Source of the DNA: Mactromeris polynyma
Lineage: Eukaryota; Mollusca; Bivalvia; Venerida; Mactridae
Assembly (NCBI GenBank): GCA_032209605.1
Contig: JASFXZ010000039.1
Location: 496,001 to 560,000 of the forward strand
DNA length: 64,000 nucleotides
Direction of reading: 5' to 3'
Shown here: piece by piece, positions 23,331-60,600 of the stretch
Layout: each line of letters begins with the position of its first letter
Numbering within the stretch: the stretch's first letter is position 1
Notes under the pieces: generated by a model
Told to the model about the DNA's origin: nothing
Databases searched by the model: none
What the model saw: only the letters and a program-made list of their open reading frames with translations
Program-made: the position numbers and the translations under genes

Positions 23331-25260
23331 AATTCAGCTCGATAATGATTGGCCTTTCAAAGACAATATTCTTGTTAAGTGTTCAGTTATGATGTTAACA
23401 GTTGTGTTGTTTGAAACAATATTTACAGTACGAATGTTGGCAGTAATGGATGCTACTCTACATAACTGTAAATATACATAACTGTAAAAAGCGTGATGCT
23501 TATATTTAACAAATGTTCTTTCCGGTTTGTGCAAAGAGGATCATAGGTCCAGTTTCACTATTGGGCTTACACTTGATCAGGCAAACATTATCTTACTTTG
23601 TGCAATTTAAGTATGTATCATGTTGGTGTTGGTTTACATATATGTTTGCTTCTAACGCATTTTCTAAACTATGTTTACTGTGAGTATACTTGTTGAACTG
23701 GTTCACTTGCCAACCCATTTTTAATGTCCGTTTTCCTAATGATATCAATAACTTAGACGTGAAATGCTGCTTCTTCCATGTGGCTTAGTCTGGCTTTACC
23801 ATAAACAATCTTCTGCACCGACCAAGCTGTTAAGGTATATAATGAGATCAACTTGTCTCCTTTCACAGCTACCAAATTACACTCAATATGGAAACGACCA
23901 TACCATGAATATCTGTATAAACATGATGTACTATGGTGTTATGATATCATTTATACCAAATTAGTAACTGGTCAATCCATCTCTAAACCTTGCCAATGAT
24001 TAAGAGAATATAAACCATACAAATGGGACTGTTTTTTTCACGATATAGTACACTTGTTATGTACCATGTTTTGAATGTGCAAGTGTATTTGTCATATAAA
24101 TTGTGGTCACATACTTTGAGATCTGCATGACACAGTAAGTGCTCCAACAAGCTATTTTTACTAAAGCAAGGAGCATAACTCCGCTCCTACCCATTAAATA
24201 TAACTGAAACTAGAAATGTAACAGGTGTCCCTACTTTACTCATTCAAAGGTCTCGTTTTCCTTATGTGGGGAGGGATACGACTTGAAACTCCAAAGTGCA
24301 CAACTTCACATCCAGATATATATTACTATACAGTTTGAAGAGGCTGTAGGTTCAAGGGTTAAGAAGATATTAAGAACACAAATTGTGTGGGACAGTCAGA
24401 CGGATTAATCTAAATGCCCCCTCACAATTGTTTGGAGGCACAAAAACCCGAGTGCAATGTCATGTGATAACTCTAATACGACTTTTGTAGATATAGGCGA
24501 CACACACAGTATTTCAACAAGCCACTTCCACTAATTCATTGGTTGTAACTCATCTCTTACCAAATGTATTTAATGGAAAACTCACAGGAGGCAATGCCAC
24601 GTGATGACCAATATTCCTATGGAGGTTTATTTCTCTAACTCAAATGCTTTTCGAGATACGAGCGACACAAATTTAAGTGGAATCAGGGACCGTATATAAA
24701 CGTTGTAGTGTGTCCAGGTGGGATGGACTGAAAAATGGGAAAAGGCAAATATTCATTTATGTAGGGCAATCCTTAAACATAAAATTGCTTGTTTGCGGTT
24801 ACGAGACATGGAATTATAACACTGGGTAGGTAGGTAGAGCTTTTGTTTTAGTTTAGCACTGTGGTGTGGCTATAAGACCGAAAAATAATCGTATTTTGAG
24901 TTGTGGCATTTTCCACCAGTCGGTCGCCTAACTGCAAACAAACAATTTTTGAATGACAGCATAGGGACACAAAAGCTACAACCAGTTACTTATTGAGATA
25001 CAGGAAGCCAATTTGCTTAAGCAAAATATCATCAAATGCAAACATTCATGTTGCTCCTCATACATATAACAGTAAATATGTGCCACTATACTGCACTCCT
25101 ACCCAATCATGCACGCCTCGTTATGCATTATGCATTTATTCTCGTTATGCATTATGCATTTATTCGTATTTAATGTCATTTTTGTATCCAATTAGCATGA
25201 CTATATTAACATTTACACAGACTTTTCAGGAATAAAATCATACTAGTTCCAACAAATAAC
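23331..25260. other. Intergenic, no gene seen
   Basis: No supportable gene. A 24-bp direct duplication (tcgttatgcattatgcattt + attc) sits at about 25119-25165. Confidence 0.4.
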
Positions 25261-26050
25261 ACAAATAAATCCAGTACATAAAGTAACCTTTTTATTTTTT
25301 TATAAACAGGCTACATAACATAAAGATGCATATGACAAAAATATGTGTGTCTATAACATAATGGTGAACTGCTGCAAACATGTGTGGTACAAGTTATTAC
25401 AAAGACATTGTACATGTATATGAAAATAATAGTGTCTAAAAGTATAATGTATTAGTAAATCAATGTAAATATGTGAAAAAGAATAACACAATCACCTGTT
25501 TAATGGTTAAACTACCGTGAAAACTACATACTTCAATGTACAGATAACAGATTGTAACGAAGAATAGTATACTGTTTGCTTGTATTTTTGCAGTACTAAC
25601 GACATAACGATCTGGAAGAAAAACTCACATTTCATCATTTACATCTTTCACAGATAATTTATGCCGACAATAGCATTTCTTTTCCGTATTTTCCTACTAT
25701 TCCATATTATTTCAATGAGGGTGTTGTTGTCAAAAAAAAAAATACCACGAAACCGAAAGTAACACGAAAATAACAGCAAACATTATAAGTTTAAGGCAAG
25801 CTCTCAGAGGTATGATCACAGTAATCACTAACATGCTTTGGACTGAAATTGTCAACTTGGAGCTTGGTACAACAACAATACACAATACCGAATATGTACC
25901 CAAGCATTTTATCGAGTTAAACAATTGTATATATTTATCCACTCAGATTGGACAGTTAGAAGTGTTCCAGCTTTGTTTCTGAAGTATGCAAAAATACTCT
26001 CATACTTAACTGTAGAACCATGCATAGTGTGTTTAAAAACCCATACAGGT

Positions 26051-26790
26051 GCTTTTTTTAGAGGTAGGGGAAGTAAGCGAGAAAAGTTGGCCAATGTAGA
26101 AAAGGTAGCTGTCTAAAAAACGCTTGAACGCTTTGCTAGCTACAAAATGGCGCGCCCCACTATTGTTTAAAAATCCACTATTGTTATGTTTGAGGTTGTG
26201 TTACTTTTAATCTAGACGGTGAAGTTGTTTTTTTATCTTTCATTTAAACTTGCAATGGATAAAATAAAAAAATAAAAATGAAAATTTGGATTGAGTTTTT
26301 TTCGTTCTTTTTTTTTAGTGATGTTATTTCCACGGAAGATATATTATGTTAGCACAAAATGCCTTTGTTTTGCAAAAAGTTTCTATGTATAATTTACCAT
26401 GGAAACTGATGTACTTGCTTTTTGGCATTAAATGGTCTTATTTCTGATTTTACAATGTCTACCAGATATTTAAATACCAACTTTGTTCAAAAAGTCTAAA
26501 AAATAAATGAGTTAGAGGACTTTTATTTACCCTTGGGGTCTGATCTTTTGAACGAAAATTCCTTGATAATTTTTTTGATGAAAAATGTGAAAAAAATTTT
26601 TTTTAGACGGTCAATCTTTTTTAAAATTTGCCATTTGATCTGATATATGATATAGATAATGGAAATATTAATCATGTTTGTTTTTGAAATATCTTCCATT
26701 AGGGGTGTGCTACCTTAAGAAACAGCACCTCTACTTTCCCTACGTAGCACTAGTAGGTAGAATTCTATTCTTCCTACCTCTAAAAAACGC
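26051..26790. mobile_element. ~740-bp inverted-repeat element (non-autonomous)
   Basis: 26051-26072 (gctttttttagaggtagggg) and 26769-26790 are inverted copies with a few differences. The interior is AT-rich with no coding frame. Further inverted fragments (taaaaaacgctt at about 26115 and gcgcgcccc/gcgcccc motifs) suggest a compound structure, so exact ends and superfamily are uncertain. Confidence 0.5.
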
Positions 26791-27639
26791 GCCCCAGTTA
26801 TGGAAGATACACACAGATACATTAAGTTATTTATTGATTATAGAGACATGGAAAAAAAGCTGAACAATTGACATCTAAACCAATACTAAAACTAATTAAA
26901 TAGGATAAAAGGTTACTAAACCCCTGTTGGCTGTACAATATACAAACATTCATTATATGTACAAATGGATGTTTTTCGACACGCCAAAGAATCATTGTTA
27001 TCAGTCACAAGACAATTTTGGATACAGAATTTGGGCAATAATTATGTTTTAATTTTATTCATTAACCAAAATGTAAGGTTTAAAACAATACCAGTAACAC
27101 ATTGTTTATACAGGAAGACGTTTGGTTAAAAGTAAACAAAATAGCAACATAAATCCATGAACTAACACCATGAAGCACAAAATATATGATACTTTACATA
27201 TGATACTTTACTTTACTATACTAATATATACAGCAAAAGTTTTGTTTGGCTTATCATAATTGGCAGAGGTAACTTTGAGATTTTTGTAACATTAAATAAA
27301 ACTTTAAATCATACTACGGCTCAATAAGATTCTTCTAAAACTGGAAAAAAACATTTAAGCAGACTTCAAAATTACACAGTTGCTTATTTATTGCTTTGTA
27401 TTACAGTGTCTTAAAAACAATCAAGATTTACCTGTACATGTATATTGGCAAACACTAAATGGCATTTTACAAATAACACATGCTAATCAAGCATAGAGCT
27501 ACAGAAAGCAATACATGTATTTACAGTAAACAAATACAACTATTGGGTTAGACAACTGTTAATACAAGCTTTAAAAGTTTGAGTGTAAAACTGAAAGTAA
27601 GTCTTGAAAAAGAAACTAATTATTCTTCAGGTTCGAGAT

Positions 27640-27664
27640 TCGGGTTTGAATCCCGGTAGCGCCA
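27640..27664 (+). other. tRNA 3'-half-like fragment (T arm plus acceptor strand)
   Basis: tcgggtttgaatcccggtag followed by cgcca forms a T arm (CGGG-TTTGAAT-CCCG) and a 3' acceptor strand, but no D or anticodon arm precedes it. Probably a fragment of a tRNA or tRNA-derived SINE. Confidence 0.45.
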
Positions 27665-29391
27665 ATGACCAATTTTTCGTGTTCCTCAAAACAGGACTTT
27701 TTTTCATTCCAACAACTGCATTACTTAAAACGTACAATGTTATCATTTTCACAGCAGATAACTAGAGGAACTATTGTTAATCAACTTGTATTTCACATAA
27801 CATTTATAAAGCAATCTATGCTGTTTAAGAAGTACTTGCAAGCTCTAAACTTGGTGAAATAGTAATCTGTATGTTGAGGTACATGTTCTATGCAAAATAC
27901 TGCTTACACAATAAATTATTGAATTAGTCCATTTGTGACTATTAGCGAAAATAAACACTCACTATAAGATACCTGATTTTCAGTACTTATTGCAACAAGC
28001 TTAACGTATCCACACATGAAAAAGTATCAAAACTGTTGAAGTAAATATTTGAATGGTTTTGGTGCATGAAAAATAATTATCAGCTGAAATTTGGTCATAT
28101 TGACACAAACCTATGACATCCACAAACACCAGGTTATTGGTCGAGACATGATTATGGTGTATAGAACAAACATTTCATGATACAATACATTTAACAAACA
28201 AACAACCTAATATCTATTATGGTATATATTGCAGACATATAGATACAATGTACAAGTACCTTATTTTCCAAAACAAACATCTCACAGATGCAAAGCTTCA
28301 ACAGGAAATTTAAGAATCAAACTTGAATCTACGGATTTTCAAAAGATTAACAAAACCCCACTAGTTATCCTTAACAGAAAGCAAAGTATTTCTGACAAAC
28401 CCATCTTAAGCTTACTGATACAGCCGCTCAATCAGTATTGCAACTTTCCTTTTAATGTTCATGGTATACAAGAGTGTTTATTTTGAGAAACAAGGTGAAG
28501 GTCATGCTGCCATTACATTGAGCTCCATGAAGGTGAAATGACAGCACACAGATACAGGGCAGTCTAATCGAGTATACTGATGTGCAATGATGTTTTATAA
28601 CATACTTAATGTCCGAGGTGTAATCATGGGTCATTCTCAAACAATTCAAATTTAACATGCAGTGAAAATGTGAATATGACTGGGGTTAACATATGAGAAT
28701 ATGTTTCAATCTTTTTTAAATAACACCTTATGAACTATAATATAAATCAAACTTGTTTTACAAAAAACAACAGAAATTAAACGGCACCTTTTAGGAGCCA
28801 GACTTTAAGCAACAGTTATGATAAAAATGGCTGCAAAGCCATACTAAATACAGTAATGATATCATTTGAGAGATCCATGAATGCTAGACTTATTCTAAGA
28901 ACCTGATTGACTCTTCACTAAAAAGTACAAAAATCGATTTTACATACACAACAATGCAAACATTTCACAATTACGTACATACATGATTAAAATTGTATTT
29001 CTACCATTTATATACATAAAACTACAAGTGTCAACAAAGTGCTGAATGCATATATGGTTTAAAAATTACAAATTATAAAAAAATGGCACAGGATAGACCC
29101 TTGTCTGGTTTGATATCAATGATCATTGTGAATATCTTGGATACAAAAATCATTACATGTAACTGATATATCACAAAGCAATGACGACATGAATCCAAGG
29201 AAAAATATTTAATAGAATCATCAGTATTGTGGACACATTAATGTCATCTTCAAGTGTTTTTTTTCTGGTTTTCATAACAAGCTACATAAAGAGTCACATC
29301 TAGGCTCTGTGACAGTTGCAGGAATGCTTGACAAGTCGGAAAAAGAAACAGTCCCAATAGCCAAAGACCTAAATGTTTGCTTTGTAAGGGA

Positions 29392-29478
29392 CCTGACCAA
29401 ATGTCTGGCAAGGTAATAAGATACCAGGCTTTGTGTAAGGTCCCTGACCAAATGTCTGGCAAGGTAATAAGATACCAG
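29392..29478. repeat. Direct tandem duplication, ~35-bp units spaced 52 bp
   Basis: ctgaccaaatgtctggcaag followed by gtaataagataccag occurs at 29392-29426 and 29444-29478 without mismatch. Confidence 0.85.
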
Positions 29479-30963
29479 AGACCATGCAGTCAAAACGGGA
29501 TCTAACAATTTAAAACTCAATTCTTGCACAAAGAAATGCTCACATATTGCCACATGTAACATTTTCAGAATCATATAAACAAAAAATAATTCATTGTCCA
29601 AAATCTATTATTGAAAGCTTGCATTGGTTTCATATCCGTCATAGTTTTATTATTCGCATAGCAACCTATCCCTTCTGTATACAGATCCTATGTTTTACCA
29701 AGTTTCATAGGAGATAACTCATGCAGCTACTCTTTTTTTTCTTCATGAAATAGTCTCCCTTTGCACTAAAATATAGAGTTCATCAGACTAGACAATGGGA
29801 GCCAAATATGATCAAGCTAAATAAAAAAAATTATAGTAGGTAAAAAATATTTAGGCAGTAAATAATATCTAGTCGGAAGCCAGACGACAACAAATCTAAC
29901 ATTATCAAATGCATCTATGTTACAACATGGACAATATCTCGATAAGATTACCTTAAACATTATACACATAACAGTTCATTACAATAACATAACCAGGTAT
30001 CAGAAATTCCTGGTTTTTATAAAAAAAGGTGGCAAGTTTAAAATACAATCAATAATTGTCTCTAACAATATGTTGTATATATAAATATTTCCTACATATA
30101 TTTAACTATACTATACATTATTTCTGTTTCATATACGTATAAAACACTGCACAGTCAAATAACATCATTCTTTATGTACTAAATGGAACCACTCCGAGGA
30201 GTTGAATCAATGCCAGTATTGTACTAGATGAATACATTCTGGTGCTTTAGTTAAGTAGCCATTTTTAACTTGGGCTGGGGGATTGACACTAATTGAACCC
30301 CTCATATTTTTTGTCCTGAAAATTTCACAATTCTACAGACAAGTCCATGTTGGCTAAAAAACCAAGATTCCTAACCAGTTTGGATGCGCTTTAACCCCGA
30401 TTTCAGGACCAGTCCATAAAAATCAGAGGTTAGGAGAAAGTGATTGATGATACAACAAGGGATGTTTACAGTAAGTATAAAAGCTAAGTGTAGAAGTAAC
30501 ATAACATACAGATTCAAACAGGCAGTAGCAAGCATTAGTGGTCAATGAAAAATCTGATTAAAACATAATCTCCTGAACTTAAAACATCAAGATAGCAAGT
30601 TCTGGTTTATTATGATACAGTCTGACACCAGTCAAGCATAAATGCAAATAATGTGCTCACAGTTATGTTGCGACATATACTAAGTCCAATCAACCATTTC
30701 TATGAAATAAACAATCATTTTATGATAACTTTGCCTGTGGATAAAGCAAGATTAATCACTAGTGATCATCTAGAAATGACAATATGTTATAAGAAAGTCT
30801 TGGGAAGATATCAATCTGTGAGAATAAATATTGCATAAAAAATAGCAGTCCATTAGGACAAAATTAAATATTTCGTTAAGAATCACAGTCTTCTGTAATA
30901 ATTATTTTTTAAAAGACGACAGTTTTAATTTGAAATGATTAAGACCTCTATTTTCTGCTACAT

Positions 30964-54568
<23,605 letters not shown>

Positions 54569-54594
54569 TTTGTACGCTCAGGTGAAAGTGCGTG

Positions 54595-54602
54595 TGACGT
54601 CA
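54595..54602. promoter_or_regulatory. CRE (TGACGTCA) in the NAMPT 5' flank
   Basis: A perfect palindromic CREB/ATF site 27 bases upstream of the NAMPT ATG. On the plus strand it is followed by tagcaac (54602-54608), which resembles half of an RFX X-box. Likely within or next to the promoter/5' UTR. Confidence 0.5.
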
Positions 54603-54809
54603 TAGCAACGGGTAGGTTTAAAATCCGAACTGACCGAAATATTAAAACGGCTGAATTATAGGCCTACTCTCTTGTCATTGCTTCACTTGACAAGCTGGTT
54701 GCCTCTTGCGACAAATTTTAATATGTGCAAAGTCTATGTAAGTATAATTCCGGATCGATGTGATATTGAAACATAATTTCTCAAATTTGTGAAGTAGCTT
54801 TTCTAAGTA

Positions 54810-54986
54810 CAGTTAAACATCAATAATAAGACCACCCTTGGGACAATTGAAAAATGGTCTTCTTAATGAGGTGGTCTTAATATTGAGGTTGAATAAGGAG
54901 CAAAACAGTGAAAATGGACTTGAAAATGTGTTCTTAATTTCGAGGTGGTCTTATTATTGAGGTGGTCTTTACGTGAGGTTTTACTG
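54810..54986. mobile_element. 177-bp pogo/Tigger-like MITE upstream of NAMPT
   Basis: CAGTTAAACATC... at the left and gaggttttactg at the right are imperfect inverted repeats, with TA at 54808-54809 and 54987-54988. Inside, aataataagaccacc/ggtggtcttattatt repeats fold back. Length and tip are like the element at 31125-31302. It ends about 240 bp from the NAMPT start. Confidence 0.72.
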
Positions 54987-54994
54987 TATATAAA

Positions 54995-56765
54995 ATTTCA
55001 GAAAGAGATTGATGAGGGACCTCTACCATCCCAATGGAAAACCTGCAATGTCGCCCCTATCTATAAGAAAAGTTTTCCTCATCAATTAGGCCTACAAAAC
55101 ATTTTACCACAATATTGGTAGGTTAAGGTCGGGCAATACTAGGGAAAAGGCCTACCCATAAAAATTCTGACATCGTTAGATTTACCGTGCCGCACGATAC
55201 TTTTTTGTGACGTCTTACGCAGGTGTGAATACTGCGAAACATTTAAACATGTTATTATCTTCAAATGTTAGTTTTTAATTCTCATTGTTGTAATTTTACA
55301 CTATTTTGTGTTAACGCTGATAAGTTAATGTTTTAGTATTGCCTCATACACCTTGTATTTTTGCTATTCGTGCGTTTGTTTGACGGTATTTATGCAGTGC
55401 TTACATGATCGCGAAATTGTAGTCCTACTACATTTTACCAGAAGTTATTTATAAATATATAATGTTTAGAGGTTATTGCCCCTTATCAAAATGCATTTAC
55501 AAAAAGTCAAAACTCAATACAGTTATGTTTAATTTATTGAGCTTTTATAATCTCATTTGGTATCTCGCGTTAAATATGTTATAAATGTTTAGCTCTCATA
55601 CAAACTTGCACGCATAGCCAGTTATGTCTTAATCCAACTTATGGTTATTATTGTATCGTAAAATATTGCTTAATGTGGGCGCATTGCCCCACCTTACACT
55701 ACCCTACATCATCTCCTGAAATTGTTTCAGAACAAAAGGCGTTGTGTGACTCAATTAATTATGCTTGTTGATGACCTTGTTATAAGTTACAAAGAACAAG
55801 TTAACCTGGTTTAATTAGACTTTCGTAAGGCCTTTGATAAAGTGACCCATGAGAAAGTCCTTCTTAAAATCCATACCTATGGTATATGTGGTCAAAACCT
55901 TAAATAGATATTTTTCTTTAACGAGCTTCCTATATAATCAACAACAGTTAGTTGTTTTAAATGGTACAAGCTCTGATCCTATACCACGAGTATCATCGGT
56001 GTCCGACAGGTGTCCGTACTTAGACCTTTGGTTTTCCTTGCTGACATGAACGATCTTCCACAAAACATTCAGTCAAAAGACAATGTGATATTCATGACAC
56101 TCACTTCAGTCACACTTCATCTATATCACAACAAGAAAACATCCTATTTCCTCTCAATTTACATCCTCCTTAATTCCTTCCTTGAATCATCAGCAACATA
56201 CTTTGGAGTAGATATCCCAACTGATCTTTCTTGGGAAACCTACATAAACTCGACAGGAAAACTACAAAACCGAACTAAACCTTACACCTACCGCACTCAT
56301 GTCCAGCGCTAAAAATACCACACCCTGATGCGACCCCAGCTGGAATAAGGTTCAGAATTACCACACCCTGATGCGACCCCAGCTGGAATAAGGTTCAGAA
56401 TTACCAATCCCTTATTAATCAACTAGAGTCAGTCCAAAGAAGGACAGGCCGCTGGGCTATAACCGACTTTCGACGCACATCTAGTGTTACACTGGATTGC
56501 TGGATAGCATGACGTGGTGCAGGTTAGATTTAGACTCAATGACTCTAGACTGTCTCTCGTACAAAATAACAAATGGTCTGGTTGCAATCCCCACTTAAGG
56601 TTACATTCCGCCACTACCATACTTTGTCCTCAAGCTGAATTCCCGCAACCAAACACTATTACAAATACTGTTCATCAGCGGAACCGCCTCCCCACTTATA
56701 TCCCCTGTCTTCACACCCTAGAGCAGTTCAATATTACAACCTCAATATTAAGACCTCCTCAATAA
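54995..56765 (+). pseudogene. Decayed LINE reverse transcriptase and C-terminal region
   Basis: Plus-strand fragments in correct order: EIDEGPLPSQWKTCNVAPIYKK (55008-55075; pre-RT motif), LDFRKAFDKVTHEKVLLKI (about 55815-55870; RT FxxAFDxVxH motif with the first catalytic aspartate), NDLPQNIQSK with vestiges of the palm (56047 on), YFGVDIPTDLSWETYINSTG (56200-56255, the conserved YLGV..DLxWxxHI), and a Jockey/CR1-like tail (LINQLESVQRRTGRWAITDF, about 56415-56475). The YADD box region is damaged, and frameshifts and stops occur throughout. A 43-bp tandem duplication at 56316-56401 is inside it. The last part (about 56740-56820) carries another pogo-like TIR end (ggtggtctaacaattgaggt). Confidence 0.75.
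56316..56401. repeat. 43-bp perfect tandem duplication in the LINE
   Basis: taccacaccctgatgcgacc, ccagctggaataaggttcag, aat occurs twice in a row, with starts at 56316 and 56359. Confidence 0.9.
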
Positions 56766-56821
56766 GAATATCAGTTTTAAGGGTCCAAATGGTGGTCTAA
56801 CAATTGAGGTTTTGCTGTACA

Positions 56822-57227
56822 CAAGCCTCTTGGAGAAGAGAAGGTGTAAGAGCAAAACATTAACGGGGATGGGGCGATAAGAGGAACAAGGAACAATAGG
56901 CATAATATAAATTCAAGTGACACAAAAATAATGAATATTTTGTATTAATCTGTGAGCAGCAGTTTTCCTGTATTAAATTGTCTGACAATAAAAAATAACA
57001 TTTTTAGTTTTTTTACACTATACATCACTTACACTGGACGTCATACAGTGGACTAATATATCATTACAATTGAACCCGAAACCTGCAAGCTATCTTGCAA
57101 ATATTATATATTTCAATGCTATTATTATGCCTAAATGGCAAAACACTCAAGAGTGACAAAAAGAGAACAAGTTGTGACGCAGCGTTATAAGACTACTCTG
57201 GTGTTTTAGGCCTTTCGAGAAGTTTTT
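56822..57227. other. Intergenic, no gene seen
   Basis: No feature recognised; AT-rich. Confidence 0.4.
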
Positions 57228-57668
57228 ATGTCATTGCCATTCGAGCCCTGTCAGTCCGCCCTTGCGTCCGTGCTTACGTCCGTGCAAAAATTGTTTCCGA
57301 TCAATATGTTACTCATAGAAGAATGGAATGGGTTCAATCCATATAGGGCATATTTGTATAGAATAATCAATTACAGATTTAATCAATTCATCAAATTTTG
57401 GAGGAGTTTTGGCCCATTTGTCGATTTAAAAATTGGTTTTCGATCAACCATGTATGAAACGATTGATGGATTCAATTCATACTGCTTCAAAATTATATTG
57501 CCTTTTCAAACCAAATGTTTGCAATCTACTGAAAACCCCATAGTGGGGGCATCTGTGTCTTATGGGTATATCTTCTTTAAATACTTTGGACTACTTACAA
57601 TGTCATATATTGCTTACTTGGCAAAAATGCTACTTCCTATTATAGGTCAGTGTCTTGTTGTAGGATAA
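57228..57668 (+). other. 146-codon frame of doubtful coding status, probably repeat-derived
   Basis: Reading frame with hydrophobic stretches. The start lies in a gtcagtccgcccttgcgtcc / gtgcttacgtccgtgc simple-sequence stretch, and the end in tagtgggggcatctgtgtct. Both flanks are of the kind that repeat families show in bivalve genomes. I see no domain, no homologous motif and no poly(A) context, and the stop abuts the 52-bp satellite (starts 57691). I do not claim a gene. Confidence 0.3.
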
Positions 57669-57690
57669 TTCTATCAATGTAGCAGTAAAT

Positions 57691-60600
57691 AATCCAAGCA
57701 ATATTATATACATGTATACAGCTATAACACCATACTCACTGCAATCCAAGCAATATTATATACATGTATACAGCTATAACACCATACTCAGTGCAATCCA
57801 AGCAATATTATATACATGTATACAGCTATAACACCATACTCACTGCAATCCAAGCAATATTATATACATGTATACAGCTATAACACCATACTCAGTGCAA
57901 TCCAACCAATATTATATACATGTATACAGCTATAACACCATACTCACTGCAATCCAAGCAATATTATATACATGTATACAGCTATAACACCATACTCACT
58001 GCAATCCAAGCAATATTATATACATGTATACAGCTATAACACCATACTCAGTGCAATCCAAGCAATATTATATACATGTATACAGCTATAACACCATACT
58101 CACTGCAATCCAAGCAATATTATATACATGTATACAGCTATAACACCATACTCAGTGCAATCCAAGCAATATTATATACATGTATACAGCTATAACACCA
58201 TACTCAGTGCAATCCAAGCAATATTATATACATGTATACAGCTATAACACCATACTCACTGCAATCCAAGCAATATTATATACATGTATACAGCTATAAC
58301 ACCATACTCACTGCAATCCAAGCAATATTATATACATGTATACAGCTATAACACCATACTCAGTGCAATCCAAGCAATATTATATACATGTATACAGCTA
58401 TAACACCATACTCACTGCAATCCAAGCAATATTATATACATGTATACAGCTATAACACCATACTCAGTGCAATCCAAGCAATATTATATACATGTATACA
58501 GCTATAACACCATACTCAGTGCAATCCAAGCAATATTATATACATGTATACAGCTATAACACCATACTCACTGCAATCCAAGCAATATTATATACATGTA
58601 TACAGCTATAACACCATACTCACTGCAATCCAAGCAATATTATATACATGTATACAGCTATAACACCATACTCACTGCAATCCAAGCAATATTATATACA
58701 TGTATACAGCTATAACACCATACTCACTGCAATCCAAGCAATATTATATACATGTATACAGCTATAACACCATACTCACTGCAATCCAAGCAATATTATA
58801 TACTTGTATACAGCTATAACACCATACTCAGTGCAATCCAAGCAATATTATATACATGTATACAGCTATAACACCATACTCACTGCAATCCAAGCAATAT
58901 TATATACATGTATACAGCTATAACACCATACTCACTGCAATCCAAGCAATATTATATACATGATTGTATACAGCTATAACACCATACTCACTGCAATCCA
59001 AGCAATATTATATACATGATTGTATACAGCTATAACACCATACTCACTGCAATCCAAGCAATATTATATACATGTATACAGCTATAACACCATACTCACT
59101 GCAATCCAAGCAATATTATATACATGTATACAGCTATAACACCATACTCACTGCAATCCAAGCAATATTATATACATGTATACAGCTATAACACCATACT
59201 CAGTGCCATCCAAGCAATATTATATACATGTATACAGCTATAACACCATACTCAGTGCAATCCAAGCAATATTATATACATGTATACAGCTATAACACCA
59301 TACTCAGTGCAATCCAAGCAATATTATATACATGTATACAGCTATAACACCATACTCACTGCAATCCAAGCAATATTATATACATGTATACAGCTATAAC
59401 ACCATACTCAGTGCAATCCAAGCAATATTATATACATGTATACAGACAGCTATAACACCATACTCACTGCAATCCAAGCAATATTATATACATGTATACA
59501 GCTATGACACCATACTCAGTGCAATCCAAGCAATATTATATACATGTATACAGCTATAACACCATACTCAGTGCAATCCAAGCAATATTATATACATGTA
59601 TACAGCTATAACACCATACTCACTGCAATCCAAGCAATATTATATACATGTATACAGCTATAACACCATACTCACTGCAATCCAAGCAATATTATATACA
59701 TGTATACAGCTATAACACCATACTCACTGCAATCCAAGCAATATTATATACATGTATACAGCTATAACACCATACTCACTGCAATCCAAGCAATATTATA
59801 TACATGTATACAGCTATAACACCATACTCACTGCAATCCAAGCAATATTATATACATGTATACAGCTATAACACCATACTCACTGCAATCCAAGCAATAT
59901 TATATACATGTATACAGCTATAACACCATACTCACTGCAATCCAAGCAATATTATATACATGTATACAGCTATAACACCATACTCAGTGCAATCCAAGCA
60001 ATATTATATACATGTATACAGCTATAACACCATACTCAGTGCAATCCAAGCAATATTATATACATGTATACAGCTATAACACCATACTCACTGCAATCCA
60101 AGCAATATTATATACATGTATACAGCTATAACACCATACTCACTGCAATCCAAGCAATATTATATACATGTATACAGCTATAACACCATACTCACTGCAA
60201 TCCAAGCAATATTATATACATGATTGTATACAGCTATAACACCATACTCACTGCAATCCAAGCAATATTATATACATGTATACAGCTATAACACCATACT
60301 CACTGCAATCCAAGCAATATTATATACATGTATACAGCTATAACACCATACTCACTGCAATCCAAGCAATATTATATACATGTATACAGCTATAACACCA
60401 TACTCACTGCAATCCAAGCAATATTATATACATGTATACAGCTATAACACCATACTCACTGCAATCCAAGCAATATTATATACATGTATACAGCTATAAC
60501 ACCATACTCAGTGCAATCCAAGCAATATTATATACATGTATACAGCTATAACACCATACTCACTGCAATCCAAGCAATATTATATACATGTATACAGCTA

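Larger units (their letters stand above)
25261..30963. other. NAMPT 3' flank, possibly including 3' UTR
   Basis: 5.7 kb with no further exon. On the minus strand, poly(A)-type AATAAA hexamers occur at 30606-30611 (353 bases after the NAMPT stop), 29646-29651 and near 25290. The sequence alone cannot say which is used. An inverted-repeat element lies at 26051-26790. Confidence 0.35.

Noticed and set aside
29272..29601. 109-codon minus-strand frame
   Set aside because: Built on a direct duplication in the NAMPT 3' flank; no motif.
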